Source: Methanomicrobiales archaeon
GTDB taxonomy: Archaea; Halobacteriota; Methanomicrobia; Methanomicrobiales; Methanoculleaceae
Direction of reading: 5' to 3'
Length of the DNA stretch: 30,128 bases
Assembly (NCBI GenBank): GCA_012511245.1
Contig: JAAZGM010000147.1
Span: 1 to 30,128 of the forward strand
This document shows positions 20,474 to 28,228 of this stretch, piece by piece (within the stretch, counting starts at the first letter, position 1; each line of letters opens with the position of its first letter). A program made the position numbers and the translations under genes. The notes beneath the pieces were generated by a model. That model saw only the letters and a list, made by a program, of their open reading frames with translations. It did no database searches and was not told the DNA's origin.

Positions 20474-21625
20474 TTACATCACCCGTGTCCCATCCTCGAT
20501 GAGACCGACCACCGTCTTCCCTCCCTCGACGGTGACGCCATTGCCGATTATGCAGTTCTTGAACGTCGTGAACGGTGCCGCCCGCACCCCTTCGCCGAGG
20601 ATCGCGCCGAATTCCTCCCTCTGGATACGTCCGCAGACCTCGATGAAACTTGCGGACGGGTAGGTGGTCGTATGGTCGGCAAGGATGCACCCCTGGCCGA
20701 AGACAGCGGCAACGATCCGTGAGTGGGATCCGACCGTGACGTCGTTCATGATGAGGGAGTCGGAGACGTAGGTGAACGGTTCGAGCACCACCCGATCGCC
20801 GATGCTCGTATCGGGCATGATCACGCAGTTTGGGCCGATGTTGCAGTTGCTCCCGATGGTAACGGGACCATATATGACGGTGTTCGGCCCGATGGTCGTT
20901 CCGGCACCGATACGCACATTGCCCCGGCGGATGACGGACGCATCGACCATCCCGGCGATCTCGGGGGTGATACTCCTCAGCATCCGGCTGTTGAGTTTCA
21001 GGAGATCCCAGGGATAGATGGCATCCTGCCAGTCGTCCGCCGGGATCGCGTGTATCCGCTGCCCCGACGCTATCATGGCGGAGAGGGTGTCGGGAATCTC
21101 GTTCGTCTGGAGGCAGGAGAAGACGTCGCGCGTGAACGAGTAGACGCCGGTCGCCACGGTGAACGTCGGGGCATCCTCGGGTTTCTCGATGATCTCGCGG
21201 ACGAGACCTTTCCGGATCACCACAACCCCGAAGTTCGAGGGGTTTGGATGTTCGGCGACAAGCATGGCGTTTCGTTCCCTCTTTATCCGGGCGATCGACT
21301 CGGCGTTGACGTAGTTGTCGCCGGGAAGGACCAAAAAATCGCCGGTGATCTCCGGTTCGGCTGCCCGGAGGGCATCCGCGGTCCCGAGCTGGCGCTCCTG
21401 CACGACGATCTGGATCGGTGCGTCGAGCCGGTTGAGGTGCCGGATGGCATCCTCCTTACGGTAACCGACCACCACCACGATATCGCGGATGGCGTTCTCC
21501 AGCAGGGCGTCAATGACGTACTCGATGATCGGCCGGTTTGCGACCGGGAGCATGGCTTTGGGCTTGCTCCTGGTGAGCGGACGGAGACGGCTCCCCTCCC
21601 CTGCTGCTAAGATGACTGCCTGCAA
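20474..21625 (-). CDS. Sugar-1-phosphate nucleotidyltransferase / acyltransferase, GlmU-like (second copy)
   Basis: Archaeal proteins of this type combine nucleotidyltransfer and acetylation of GlcN-1-P, making UDP-GlcNAc. The 383-aa product starts QAVILAAGEGSRLRPLTRSK; I use the TTG at 21625 because AGGTGA lies just before it, although a GTG at 21634 overlaps the previous stop. The nucleotidyltransferase has PKAMLPVANRPIIEYVIDAL and QLGTADAL, and the C-terminal third (from about 245) is a beta-helix (IGPNTVIYGPVTIGSNCNIGPN). It differs from the neighbouring copy in its second half, suggesting divergent substrate specificity, for example UTP-Glc-1-P or dTDP-glucose synthesis versus UDP-GlcNAc. 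Confidence 0.93.
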   Translation of the reverse strand: MQAVILAAGEGSRLRPLTRSKPKAMLPVANRPIIEYVIDALLENAIRDIVVVVGYRKEDAIRHLNRLDAPIQIVVQERQLGTADALRAAEPEITGDFLVLPGDNYVNAESIARIKRERNAMLVAEHPNPSNFGVVVIRKGLVREIIEKPEDAPTFTVATGVYSFTRDVFSCLQTNEIPDTLSAMIASGQRIHAIPADDWQDAIYPWDLLKLNSRMLRSITPEIAGMVDASVIRRGNVRIGAGTTIGPNTVIYGPVTIGSNCNIGPNCVIMPDTSIGDRVVLEPFTYVSDSLIMNDVTVGSHSRIVAAVFGQGCILADHTTTYPSASFIEVCGRIQREEFGAILGEGVRAAPFTTFKNCIIGNGVTVEGGKTVVGLIEDGTRVM

Positions 21626-21630
21626 TCGTA

Positions 21631-22830
21631 TCACCTGATGATCGAGTTGTCCTCGATACACCCCTCCACGAGCGAGTGGGGGGCTACCCGTGTGTTGCTG
21701 CCGACGAGGCTCCCGACGTTGACCGAGCAGTTGATCCCGAAGAGAACGTTGTCGCCGATGATGGCGCCGAACTTCCGCCTCCCGGTGCTCTTCCCGCAGA
21801 CCTTCACCGCCCCGTTGTCATGCCTGAGGTTTGCAACCTTCGTTCCTGCCCCGAAGTTGCAGTTGCTCCCGACGATGCTGTCACCGATGTAGTTGAAGTG
21901 TGGGATCTTCGTTCCTGCCATGATGATGGAGTTCTTTATCTCGGTCGCATGCCCGATGTGGCAGTCGTCGCCGATGGCGGTTATGCCCCGGATGTAGGCA
22001 TGAGGGCCGATGACACAGTTCTCGCCGATGACGCAGCCCCCCTCGATGTAAGTCCCGGCCCGGATGACCGTCCCTTTCCCTATGCAGACCGATTCCGGGA
22101 TAGTACACCCCTCCTCGACGGTGCCGTTCCGCCCGGAGCAGACCGAGGGAAGGAGTTCCTCGTTTGCGTCGAGGAGGTCCCACGGCTGCCCCACATCAAG
22201 CCAGTAGGTGAGCGGGTATGCCCTGAGCGTCCCATCCTGGATATAGGTATCGAGGGCATCGGTCAACTCGAACTCGCCCCGGCCCGATATCGTGATGCCG
22301 GTAAGGAGATCGAAGATGTCGGGATCGAAGAGGTAGGCGCCCGCGTTGATCAGGTTGCTCTTCGGGTTCTCGGACTTCTCCTCAAGACCGGTGATGCGGT
22401 TCTCATCGATGGTCACGACGCCGTAGTCCTGCGGGTGGTCGGTCTCGTGAATCCCCACACACGGGGCATCCATCCGGCAGAGCTCCTCGATATCGCCCTT
22501 TTTGAGAACCATATCTCCGTTTAAGAGGAGAAACCGGCCTTTGATCAACCCTGCCGTTGTCCGGAGGGCATCGGCCGTCCCGAGCTGGTGACGCTGGGTC
22601 ACGTAGGTGATGTTCACGCCGAAGTCGCTTCCATCCTTGAAATGGTTTCGGATCTCGCGTTCAAAGTAACCGACGACGAAGATGAACTCGGTGATCCCTG
22701 CATCACGAACCGCAAGAACCAGATGCTCCATCATCGGATGGTTCGCGATCGGAAGCATCACCTTCGGACGCCGGGCGGTCAGGGGACGCATCCGTTTCCC
22801 CTCTCCTGCTGCCAGTACGACACACTGCAT
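21631..22830 (-). CDS. Bifunctional sugar-1-phosphate nucleotidyltransferase / acyltransferase, GlmU-like (first copy)
   Basis: The 399-aa protein starts QCVVLAAGEGKRMRPLTARR after AGGAG, so the ATG at 22830 is chosen over an upstream one. The pyrophosphorylase domain has RPKVMLPIANHPMMEHLVLA, TQRHQLGTADALR, LLLNGDMVLKKGDIEEL and FELTDALDTYI. The beta-helix follows from about 255 (IGKGTVIRAGTYIEGGCVIG) and contains KVANLRHDNGAVKV and KFGAIIGDNVLFGIN, typical of archaeal GlmU-type acetyltransferase ends. It is four bases after glmM, which makes its substrate GlcN-1-P, and so it is the better candidate for the true UDP-GlcNAc synthase. Confidence 0.93.
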   Translation of the reverse strand: MQCVVLAAGEGKRMRPLTARRPKVMLPIANHPMMEHLVLAVRDAGITEFIFVVGYFEREIRNHFKDGSDFGVNITYVTQRHQLGTADALRTTAGLIKGRFLLLNGDMVLKKGDIEELCRMDAPCVGIHETDHPQDYGVVTIDENRITGLEEKSENPKSNLINAGAYLFDPDIFDLLTGITISGRGEFELTDALDTYIQDGTLRAYPLTYWLDVGQPWDLLDANEELLPSVCSGRNGTVEEGCTIPESVCIGKGTVIRAGTYIEGGCVIGENCVIGPHAYIRGITAIGDDCHIGHATEIKNSIIMAGTKIPHFNYIGDSIVGSNCNFGAGTKVANLRHDNGAVKVCGKSTGRRKFGAIIGDNVLFGINCSVNVGSLVGSNTRVAPHSLVEGCIEDNSIIR

Positions 22831-22834
22831 ATCT

Positions 22835-24091
22835 CTACTCCTGAATACGTCTCGCCCGTTCGAGGGCGGCATGCCCCGCTCCAAGCATCTCTTTTGCCTT
22901 TGCGGGTGTTCTTCCTTCTGCTGTGATCCGGATCTTTGGTTCGGTTCCGCTTGCCCGGATCAGGTACCATCCGTCATCATCCTCGAACCGGACGCCGTGC
23001 GTCGGCTCCTCCGCCCCGGCAGCCGTCATGATCTCCCTCGGGGCATCGACCCGGTACGACTCCCGGAGGATGGTGTAGCGGGGCATCCGGTCGAGTTCCG
23101 CGGCGATCGACCACTCCGATGCAATCTCGCAGAGGAGGGCTGCGGCGTAGACTCCATCAGGACAGTAGGAGTGCTCGGGGAACATCCAGCTCCCTGATGC
23201 TTCGCCGCCGAAGTCCCCCCATGAGAGGAGTTGCTCAGAGACAAAACCGTCTCCGACCGGCGTGCGTCGGACCTCCGCGACCTCCTCAACCGCCATCGAG
23301 GCATCGACGGTGGTGACGACGTGTTGACGATCGAGGTATTTTGCAAAGAGCATGAGGAGGTGGTCTCCATCGATATAGCGGCCGCGCTCGTCGAATGCCA
23401 TCATCCGGTCGGCATCGCCGTCGTGGATCACTGCGCATGCGGCGCCCCGTTTTCTGACGATCTCACCGATGTAGGGGAGGTTTGCTTCGAGCGGCTCTGA
23501 AGGGCGGGCGAATCTCCCCGCAACATTGCAGTTCAGGCCGACGACGGCCGCACCTGCTCCGGTGAGGAGGTCGGGGGTGATGACGCTGCCGGCACCGTTG
23601 CCGCAGTCGAGGACGGCCGTGATGGAGCGGGCGAGGCTGATCTTATCGAGGATCGCCTCCCGGTGCGCGTCCACCGCATCTATGGAACGGACGTATCCCT
23701 GGTCTTCCCACCCCCTCCAGTGCGTGCCCGTGATGGCATCCTCGATCCTCGCCTGTTGCCGGAGGGTGAACGACGATCCGTCGGGGTTGAGGAGTTTGAC
23801 CCCGTTGTAGGGCTCGGGGTTATGGGAAGCGGTGATCATGCACCCTGCATCCGCGCGCCCCGTCGCGTGCGCAACCGTCGGTGTGGGCGCAATCCCGCAG
23901 GAATAGACGGTCGCACCGGCCGAGAGCATCCCGGAGACAACACAGTGTTCAAGTAGTTCGCCGGTCGTGCGGGTGTCCCGGCCGACAACGATCTCAGGTG
24001 CCCCGGCTGCGACGGCTGCTCCGACGCTAAGCGCGATGTTGATGAGATCAGGGCCGAACTCCTGCCGGATGCCGGAAGAGCCGAAAAGCAT
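22835..24091 (-). CDS. glmM: Phosphoglucosamine mutase (GlmM-type)
   Basis: GlmM converts GlcN-6-P to GlcN-1-P. The 418-aa product has GSSGIRQ, VVGRDTR (36-41), the active-site phosphoserine Ser89 in MITASHNPEPYNGVKL, the metal loop DGDADRMMAF and the sugar/phosphate loops GGEASGSWMF and RASGTEPKIRI. It might also act on Glc/Man-1-P, as some archaeal relatives do. It is the first gene of the operon; the ATG is preceded by GAGGAG and a possible TATA-like T-rich box. Confidence 0.95.
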   Translation of the reverse strand: MLFGSSGIRQEFGPDLINIALSVGAAVAAGAPEIVVGRDTRTTGELLEHCVVSGMLSAGATVYSCGIAPTPTVAHATGRADAGCMITASHNPEPYNGVKLLNPDGSSFTLRQQARIEDAITGTHWRGWEDQGYVRSIDAVDAHREAILDKISLARSITAVLDCGNGAGSVITPDLLTGAGAAVVGLNCNVAGRFARPSEPLEANLPYIGEIVRKRGAACAVIHDGDADRMMAFDERGRYIDGDHLLMLFAKYLDRQHVVTTVDASMAVEEVAEVRRTPVGDGFVSEQLLSWGDFGGEASGSWMFPEHSYCPDGVYAAALLCEIASEWSIAAELDRMPRYTILRESYRVDAPREIMTAAGAEEPTHGVRFEDDDGWYLIRASGTEPKIRITAEGRTPAKAKEMLGAGHAALERARRIQE

Positions 24092-24116
24092 ACTCCTCTA
24101 TAATCCTTTCTTTCCT

Positions 24117-24123
24117 AAAAAAA
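24117..24123 (-). terminator. T7 run after the suf-operon
   Basis: The minus strand has seven T's 6 bases beyond the stop of the Cys-rich gene at 24129. Oligo-T is a classic archaeal terminator. The same T-rich stretch may be part of the glmM promoter, since it is about 26 bases from the glmM ATG. Confidence 0.5.
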
Positions 24124-24128
24124 GGTAT

Positions 24129-24734
24129 TCATCTGCCGTAGGGGCACCAGTGCTCGAGATTGATGAGGGCACTCACTCCGGCGGATGAGGGGCCGAGGAA
24201 TATCATCCGTTTCTTCCCCCGGTACTCGTCGATGCAGGCGATCCCGGCATCACCCGTCATGCCGTCTCCGCCGACCAGGAGGATATCGGCCTCTTCCGGG
24301 CTATCGGCGATCTGCCTCGCAAACGCCCGTTCAAGCACCGGCATCGGGCCGACGAGGTAGACCTGTTTCCCGGCGACCTCACGGGAGAGCTCCGCAAGGC
24401 AGGGGGCGTGACAGTCGGGGGTGCAGGGGCGGAATTTACGGGTCAGGCAGAGGAACGCCGAGACGGTGTTGATGATCGCACCCGCCGCAGCCCGCTGCTT
24501 CTGATTCTTGAGCGGTGCGCCGAACATAAAGGAGATCCGGGTGTTCGCCCGGACCGGTTCATCTGTGATGAATTGTCCGCACCGCCCTCCAAAATGTCCT
24601 TCCATAGCAACCCCTCTTGGATACTGGCAGGCGTCCGTGTCGCAGTTCACGCAGAGCGTCACGATACCGTCCTCGCATCCACTGTCCGCAAGGACCGCCT
24701 CCAGTCTCCCGATTGCATCGTGCCAGAAACTCAT
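24129..24734 (-). CDS. Cysteine-rich protein of unknown function (possibly DUF2124-like)
   Basis: The 201-aa product has 13 or so cysteines, many in the first half: CEDGIVTLCVNCDTDACQYP, GGRCGQF and FRPCTPDCHAPCLAEL. The second half looks like a Rossmann-like fold, with VYLVGPMPVLERAF, ADILLVGGDGMTGDAG, RMIFLGPSSAGVSALINLEH and end WCPYGR. I recall that WCPYGR end from methanogen DUF2124 proteins but cannot verify it. The cysteines could bind an Fe-S cluster or zinc. It follows the cyclase gene with a four-base overlap, in the suf operon, which makes a metal or Fe-S link plausible. The function is unknown. Confidence 0.75.
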   Translation of the reverse strand: MSFWHDAIGRLEAVLADSGCEDGIVTLCVNCDTDACQYPRGVAMEGHFGGRCGQFITDEPVRANTRISFMFGAPLKNQKQRAAAGAIINTVSAFLCLTRKFRPCTPDCHAPCLAELSREVAGKQVYLVGPMPVLERAFARQIADSPEEADILLVGGDGMTGDAGIACIDEYRGKKRMIFLGPSSAGVSALINLEHWCPYGR

Positions 24735-25342
24735 GGTTCTTCTCCTATATCTGATAAAATTACGCGCACAGGTGACCCGTCGGCGCCTTTAAGCCGCATC
24801 GGAAGTGCCGTCATAAGGTAGTCGTCCGGTGGTACGGCTGAGAGATCGAGCAGTTCGAGGATGATCACCCCGCTCCCGAGCAGCAGGCGGTGGATGGAAC
24901 CGTCACCGTTGAACGGCTCGATCGACGGTGCATCCGTCCCGATGCAGGTGATCCCGGCATCGACGATCGCCTCCGCCGCATCGAGGGAGAGCGAGGGGTA
25001 GCCGGGATCGAACTCCCGGCGCCCTGAGAAGAGGGTTTTTATGAGGATCGTCCTCGTGCCGCCAAGGCAGCCGGCGATATGGTCGGGCTCGATCACACCC
25101 CCTGCATCGCTGCAGTCGAGCACCCGTGCAGGGCCTATCAGGAGATCGAACGGGATCTCATCGACCGTCAACCCTCCCCGGATATAATGTGACGGGGCAT
25201 CGATATGCGTCCCGGTATGACTCCCGAGCGTCATCTCGGTCACGCGGTACTGCCCGTTGTCGATCTCATGAAACCCGGGCCGGACATCTCCCGGGTAGAC
25301 GATGGTCTCCTCGGAGAGGTCACGGGTGATGTCGTAGATCAT
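24731..25342 (-). CDS. Cyclase-family (kynurenine formamidase-like) metal hydrolase
   Basis: The 203-aa product starts MIYDITRDLSEETIVYPGD, then has the metal-binding motif H-x-GTHIDAPSHY in TLGSHTGTHIDAPSHYI (about 40-56), ILIKTLFSGRR, GITCIGTDAPSIEPF and a C-terminal strand set. Members include formamidases, dihydrobenzenediol-type hydrolases and others. An ATG upstream in the same frame would add residues from the neighbouring gene and is not used. The start overlaps Pcm by four bases. The substrate is not predictable from the sequence. Confidence 0.9.
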   Translation of the reverse strand: MIYDITRDLSEETIVYPGDVRPGFHEIDNGQYRVTEMTLGSHTGTHIDAPSHYIRGGLTVDEIPFDLLIGPARVLDCSDAGGVIEPDHIAGCLGGTRTILIKTLFSGRREFDPGYPSLSLDAAEAIVDAGITCIGTDAPSIEPFNGDGSIHRLLLGSGVIILELLDLSAVPPDDYLMTALPMRLKGADGSPVRVILSDIGEEP

Positions 25343-26007
25343 CGCGGGGACACCTCTCCCTGCCACCCGAACTGCCCGATCAGCGGCACGAAACAGACGC
25401 CGCCGAGCGGGATCCTCTGCACCTTCCCCTCCCGTTTGATGAGTTTGATGAGATCCTGACATTCCCTCGGTCCGACGGGGGCGATCAACCGCCCGCCCTC
25501 ACCGAGCTGCTCCACCAGGGGTTCGGGAACCGCCGGGCTTGCCGCCGTGATGATGACGGCATCGTAAGGCGCTTCCGGCGGATACCCTTTCGTGCCGTCG
25601 CCGACGACCACCCTGACACCTGTGACCCCGGCCCGCGTGAAGTTCTCCTGCGCCCGGAGAGCGAGGTCGTCGAGACGCTCGACGGATATGACATCCGCCC
25701 CGAGCTCAGCAAGGAGCGCCGCCTGGTAGCCGCTGCCGGTTCCGATCTCAAGAACACGGTCGTGCGGGCGGATCTCCAGCTGCTCGGTCATGACAGCGAC
25801 GATATAGGGCTGGGAGATGGTCTGCCCGCCGCCGATGGGGAGCGGCCGGTCCTCATAGGCTGCGCGTTCAAGTCCCTTCGGCACAAAGAGGTGGCGGGGG
25901 ACCTTCTGCATGGCGGCGAGCACCCGCTCATCCCTGATCCCGCGTGCCCGGATCTGGAACTCCACCATCTCCTCGCGCTCCCGCCTGCAGGGATCGGCCT
26001 CCATCAT
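25339..26007 (-). CDS. pcm: Protein-L-isoaspartate O-methyltransferase
   Basis: Pcm repairs damaged proteins by methylating isoaspartyl residues with S-adenosylmethionine. The 222-aa product has VEFQIRARGIRDERVLAAM, VPRHLFVP, the segment YEDRPLPIGGGQTISQPYIVA and the AdoMet-site LEIGTGSGYQAALLAELGA, followed by EAPYDAVIITAASPAVPEPL and GGRLIAPVG. These are the canonical motifs. The start at the ATG at 26007, preceded by GGGGGAGGG, is favoured over longer frames. It overlaps the cyclase gene, so it is cotranscribed with it. Confidence 0.95.
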   Translation of the reverse strand: MMEADPCRREREEMVEFQIRARGIRDERVLAAMQKVPRHLFVPKGLERAAYEDRPLPIGGGQTISQPYIVAVMTEQLEIRPHDRVLEIGTGSGYQAALLAELGADVISVERLDDLALRAQENFTRAGVTGVRVVVGDGTKGYPPEAPYDAVIITAASPAVPEPLVEQLGEGGRLIAPVGPRECQDLIKLIKREGKVQRIPLGGVCFVPLIGQFGWQGEVSPR

Positions 26008-26020
26008 TCCCTCCCCCGGA

Positions 26021-27133
26021 TCAGAATCCAGATTCTGCCTGGTCGATCGCGGCATCGATCTGTTCCTGCAGGACTGCAGGCAGACCGCTGATCTTCACAT
26101 CCAGAAACCCGCGTATAATGGTTGCGGTGGCCTCTTCCTCAGAGAGTCCGCGGGCCATGAGGTACTCGATCTCGTTACGAGCGATCTTTCCGACGGCGGC
26201 CTCGTGGGAGAGTTCGGTGCCGGTCAGGGTTCCTTCGATCTCGGGGATGGCATGGATGACGCCGTCTTTTAAGATCAGCCCCTTGCACTCGATGTGACCG
26301 CGGGTGCCGTCCTTCTCACCGAGGATATGGCCACGGGATATGACGGTGCCGCCGGTGGTGATCGCCCGGGTGATCAGTTCAGCGCTCGTCTTCTCGGCGT
26401 CGAGGATGGCGCGGGAGCCGAGATCGAGGATTGAACCCGGAGTCGCAACGACGATGCTCGAGAACCGGGCGACGGCGTTCTTCCCGACAAGGCGGGCTGT
26501 CGGGTACATATCGATCTTCTTGACCGGCTGCATGCAGACGTAGTTCGAGAGGAAGGTTCCGTCCTCCTCGATGACGGTAGCACTCCGCGGGAAGACGCTG
26601 ATCCCCGGACTCCAGTTGTGGATCATCGTGGACGTGACCCTGGCGCCTTTGCCGACGTAGATCTCGGTCACCCCGATATGTGCCCCGCGCTCCTTCTGCC
26701 AGGAGCTCGCGCAGCCGGATATGATATTGATCTCTGAGCCCTCCCGTGCGATGAAGAGGTTGTGGACGTGCTGCACCGGCTCGTCGCGGAGGAAGAGGCA
26801 GGCCTGGAGGGGCATCTCGACCTTCACCCCCTCATGAGCGATGACGACGAGACCCTGTGGATTCTCCTGTTTCGCGAGATATTGAGTGTATTTGTCTTTA
26901 TCGCGCGGTACAGCGTTCCAGTAGTAATCTTTGACCCAGTCGTACTTCTCAAGGGCGGCCTTGATGGGGATCATCTCGATCCCTTCAGCCCCGCAGGTGG
27001 TCTGGATCACGTTCTGGTCGATCTGAAAGAAACTCCCGCACCGGTTCTGCATCCCGACCTCAAGACCGGTCAGGGCGAGGCGCTCCCGGTCTTTCTCCGA
27101 GAGGCGTTCGATATCGCCTACATCTGTTTGCAA
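26021..27133 (-). CDS. sufB: Fe-S assembly scaffold SufB/SufD family protein
   Basis: With SufC it forms the minimal archaeal SUF scaffold that builds Fe-S clusters. The protein is 370 aa from the TTG at 27133, which has GGAGA about nine bases upstream; a GTG at 27142 (MSALQTDVGD) is the alternative. It has a helical N-terminus, a central right-handed beta-helix (GSEINIISGCASSWQKE; RGAHIGVTEIYVGKGARVTS) and a C-terminal helical end with GTLTGTELSHEAAVGKI and IEYLMARGLSEEEA. It overlaps SufC by about 16-25 bases. It has no SufA/SufS neighbours, as is usual in methanogens. Confidence 0.94.
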   Translation of the reverse strand: MQTDVGDIERLSEKDRERLALTGLEVGMQNRCGSFFQIDQNVIQTTCGAEGIEMIPIKAALEKYDWVKDYYWNAVPRDKDKYTQYLAKQENPQGLVVIAHEGVKVEMPLQACLFLRDEPVQHVHNLFIAREGSEINIISGCASSWQKERGAHIGVTEIYVGKGARVTSTMIHNWSPGISVFPRSATVIEEDGTFLSNYVCMQPVKKIDMYPTARLVGKNAVARFSSIVVATPGSILDLGSRAILDAEKTSAELITRAITTGGTVISRGHILGEKDGTRGHIECKGLILKDGVIHAIPEIEGTLTGTELSHEAAVGKIARNEIEYLMARGLSEEEATATIIRGFLDVKISGLPAVLQEQIDAAIDQAESGF

Positions 27134-27849
27134 CGCAGACACTCTCCATATCCTTTCTCTTTGACCACACGCAGGATCTCACGGGGGTTCCCGTGGCACC
27201 GTATCTGGCCGTTGATCATCACGTGGCCCTGGTCAGCCTCAAGGTAGTCGAGGATGTAGCCGGTATGGGTGATGATGAGGCCGCTCCGACGGCGGTTGAC
27301 GATATGAACGTCTTTCTCAAGGAGGTTTGCAATCTCTTTCCCCATCAGGCTCATGTTCTCGAGGTCGACACCACTCTCGGGTTCATCCAGCATGAGGAAA
27401 TCCGGCTGCTGGACCTTCAGCTGCAGGACTTCGCTCCGTTTGATCTCGCCGCCGGAGAACCCGACGTTGGTATCACGGGTGAGGAACTTCTCCATGTTGA
27501 CCGTCTGCGCAAGCGCTTCCAGGGCCTCATTGCCGTGGTGCGACGTGGCAGCAAGGAGTTTTCCGAGTTTTAGCCCCGATATCGCAGGCGGGTGCTGAAA
27601 CATCATACCGATCCCGAGATGAGCGCGCTCGTGGATCGGCATCCGGGTGATATCTGTCCCCCTGAATACAATCGACCCGGACGTGATCGTGTAGCCACCG
27701 AACCCCATGATGGCTTTGAGCAGCGTGCTCTTCCCCGAACCGTTCGGCCCCATCAGGATGTGGGTTTCTCCTTCCCCGATATGGAGGTTGATATCGTGGA
27801 GTTTCTCGGTGCCACCCACTTCCACGTGCAAATCACTGATATCCAGCAT
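27118..27849 (-). CDS. sufC: Fe-S assembly ATPase SufC
   Basis: The 243-aa ABC ATPase has Walker A GPNGSGKST (34-42), the Q-loop MMFQHPPAISGLKL, signature SGGEIKRSEV and Walker B FLMLDEPESGVDLENM, then the H-loop IITHTGYILDYL. These match SufC. The C-terminus, GYGECLRCKQM, carries a CxxC. SufC gives ATP-driven motion to SufB. The gene is first of the suf operon, with a TATA-like box about 35 bases upstream. Confidence 0.96.
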   Translation of the reverse strand: MLDISDLHVEVGGTEKLHDINLHIGEGETHILMGPNGSGKSTLLKAIMGFGGYTITSGSIVFRGTDITRMPIHERAHLGIGMMFQHPPAISGLKLGKLLAATSHHGNEALEALAQTVNMEKFLTRDTNVGFSGGEIKRSEVLQLKVQQPDFLMLDEPESGVDLENMSLMGKEIANLLEKDVHIVNRRRSGLIITHTGYILDYLEADQGHVMINGQIRCHGNPREILRVVKEKGYGECLRCKQM

Positions 27850-27878
27850 ACGGCACTCCGCTCCATGTATTGGTCAGA

Positions 27879-27892
27879 GGATACATTAACAG
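27879..27892 (-). promoter_or_regulatory. TATA-like box of the suf operon
   Basis: The minus strand reads CTGTTAATGTATCC, predicting transcription from about 27859, ten bases before the sufC ATG. It starts the five-gene unit sufC-sufB-pcm-cyclase-Cys-rich gene. Confidence 0.5.
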
Positions 27893-28060
27893 TTGGGGTT
27901 GATGGGGCGAAGCGGGAAGAGGGAGGAACGGATGATCCGGGAGAGTCTACCGGCATAACCACTCTGTTTTCCTGGACGGAGGTGGGAGAAGAACCCCCAC
28001 ATTTCACTTTCACACCGCGTGCGGCCTATGGTTAAGTAGGTCCCTCATCCCGTCTCATAT

Positions 28061-28216
28061 ATGGAACACTCCGCATTCACCACATTCGCCTGCCTTGCCG
28101 AGCGGGCCGCCCGATATCCGACCGTCCTCCGGCGCAGCCAGATGAATAAGGCGGCATGCTTTGCTTCCCGTACCCCGGCACCCCGCCCCCTCCTTGAGGT
28201 GAAAGAGCACGCGTAA
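28061..28216 (+). CDS. Doubtful small ORF (51 aa) in the gap before sufC
   Basis: The stretch 27850-28228 has no confident gene. The best candidate is a plus-strand frame, MEHSAFTTFACLAERAARYP then RRSQMNKAACFASRTPAPRP and KEHA, between ATG 28061 and TAA 28216. A TATA-like GGTTAAGTAGG about 26 bases upstream would make it leaderless. The composition is Ala/Arg-rich and no family is recognised, so it may be chance. The remaining gap also holds a short GTGGG/CCCAC hairpin near 27983-28000 and otherwise nothing I can identify. Confidence 0.25.
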   Translation: MEHSAFTTFACLAERAARYPTVLRRSQMNKAACFASRTPAPRPLLEVKEHA

Positions 28217-28228
28217 ACCCTCCCCGGG

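Noticed and set aside
24731..25462. Extended N-terminus of the cyclase-family protein
   Set aside because: The added residues are an out-of-frame reading of pcm; the ATG at 25342 gives the family start and a four-base overlap.
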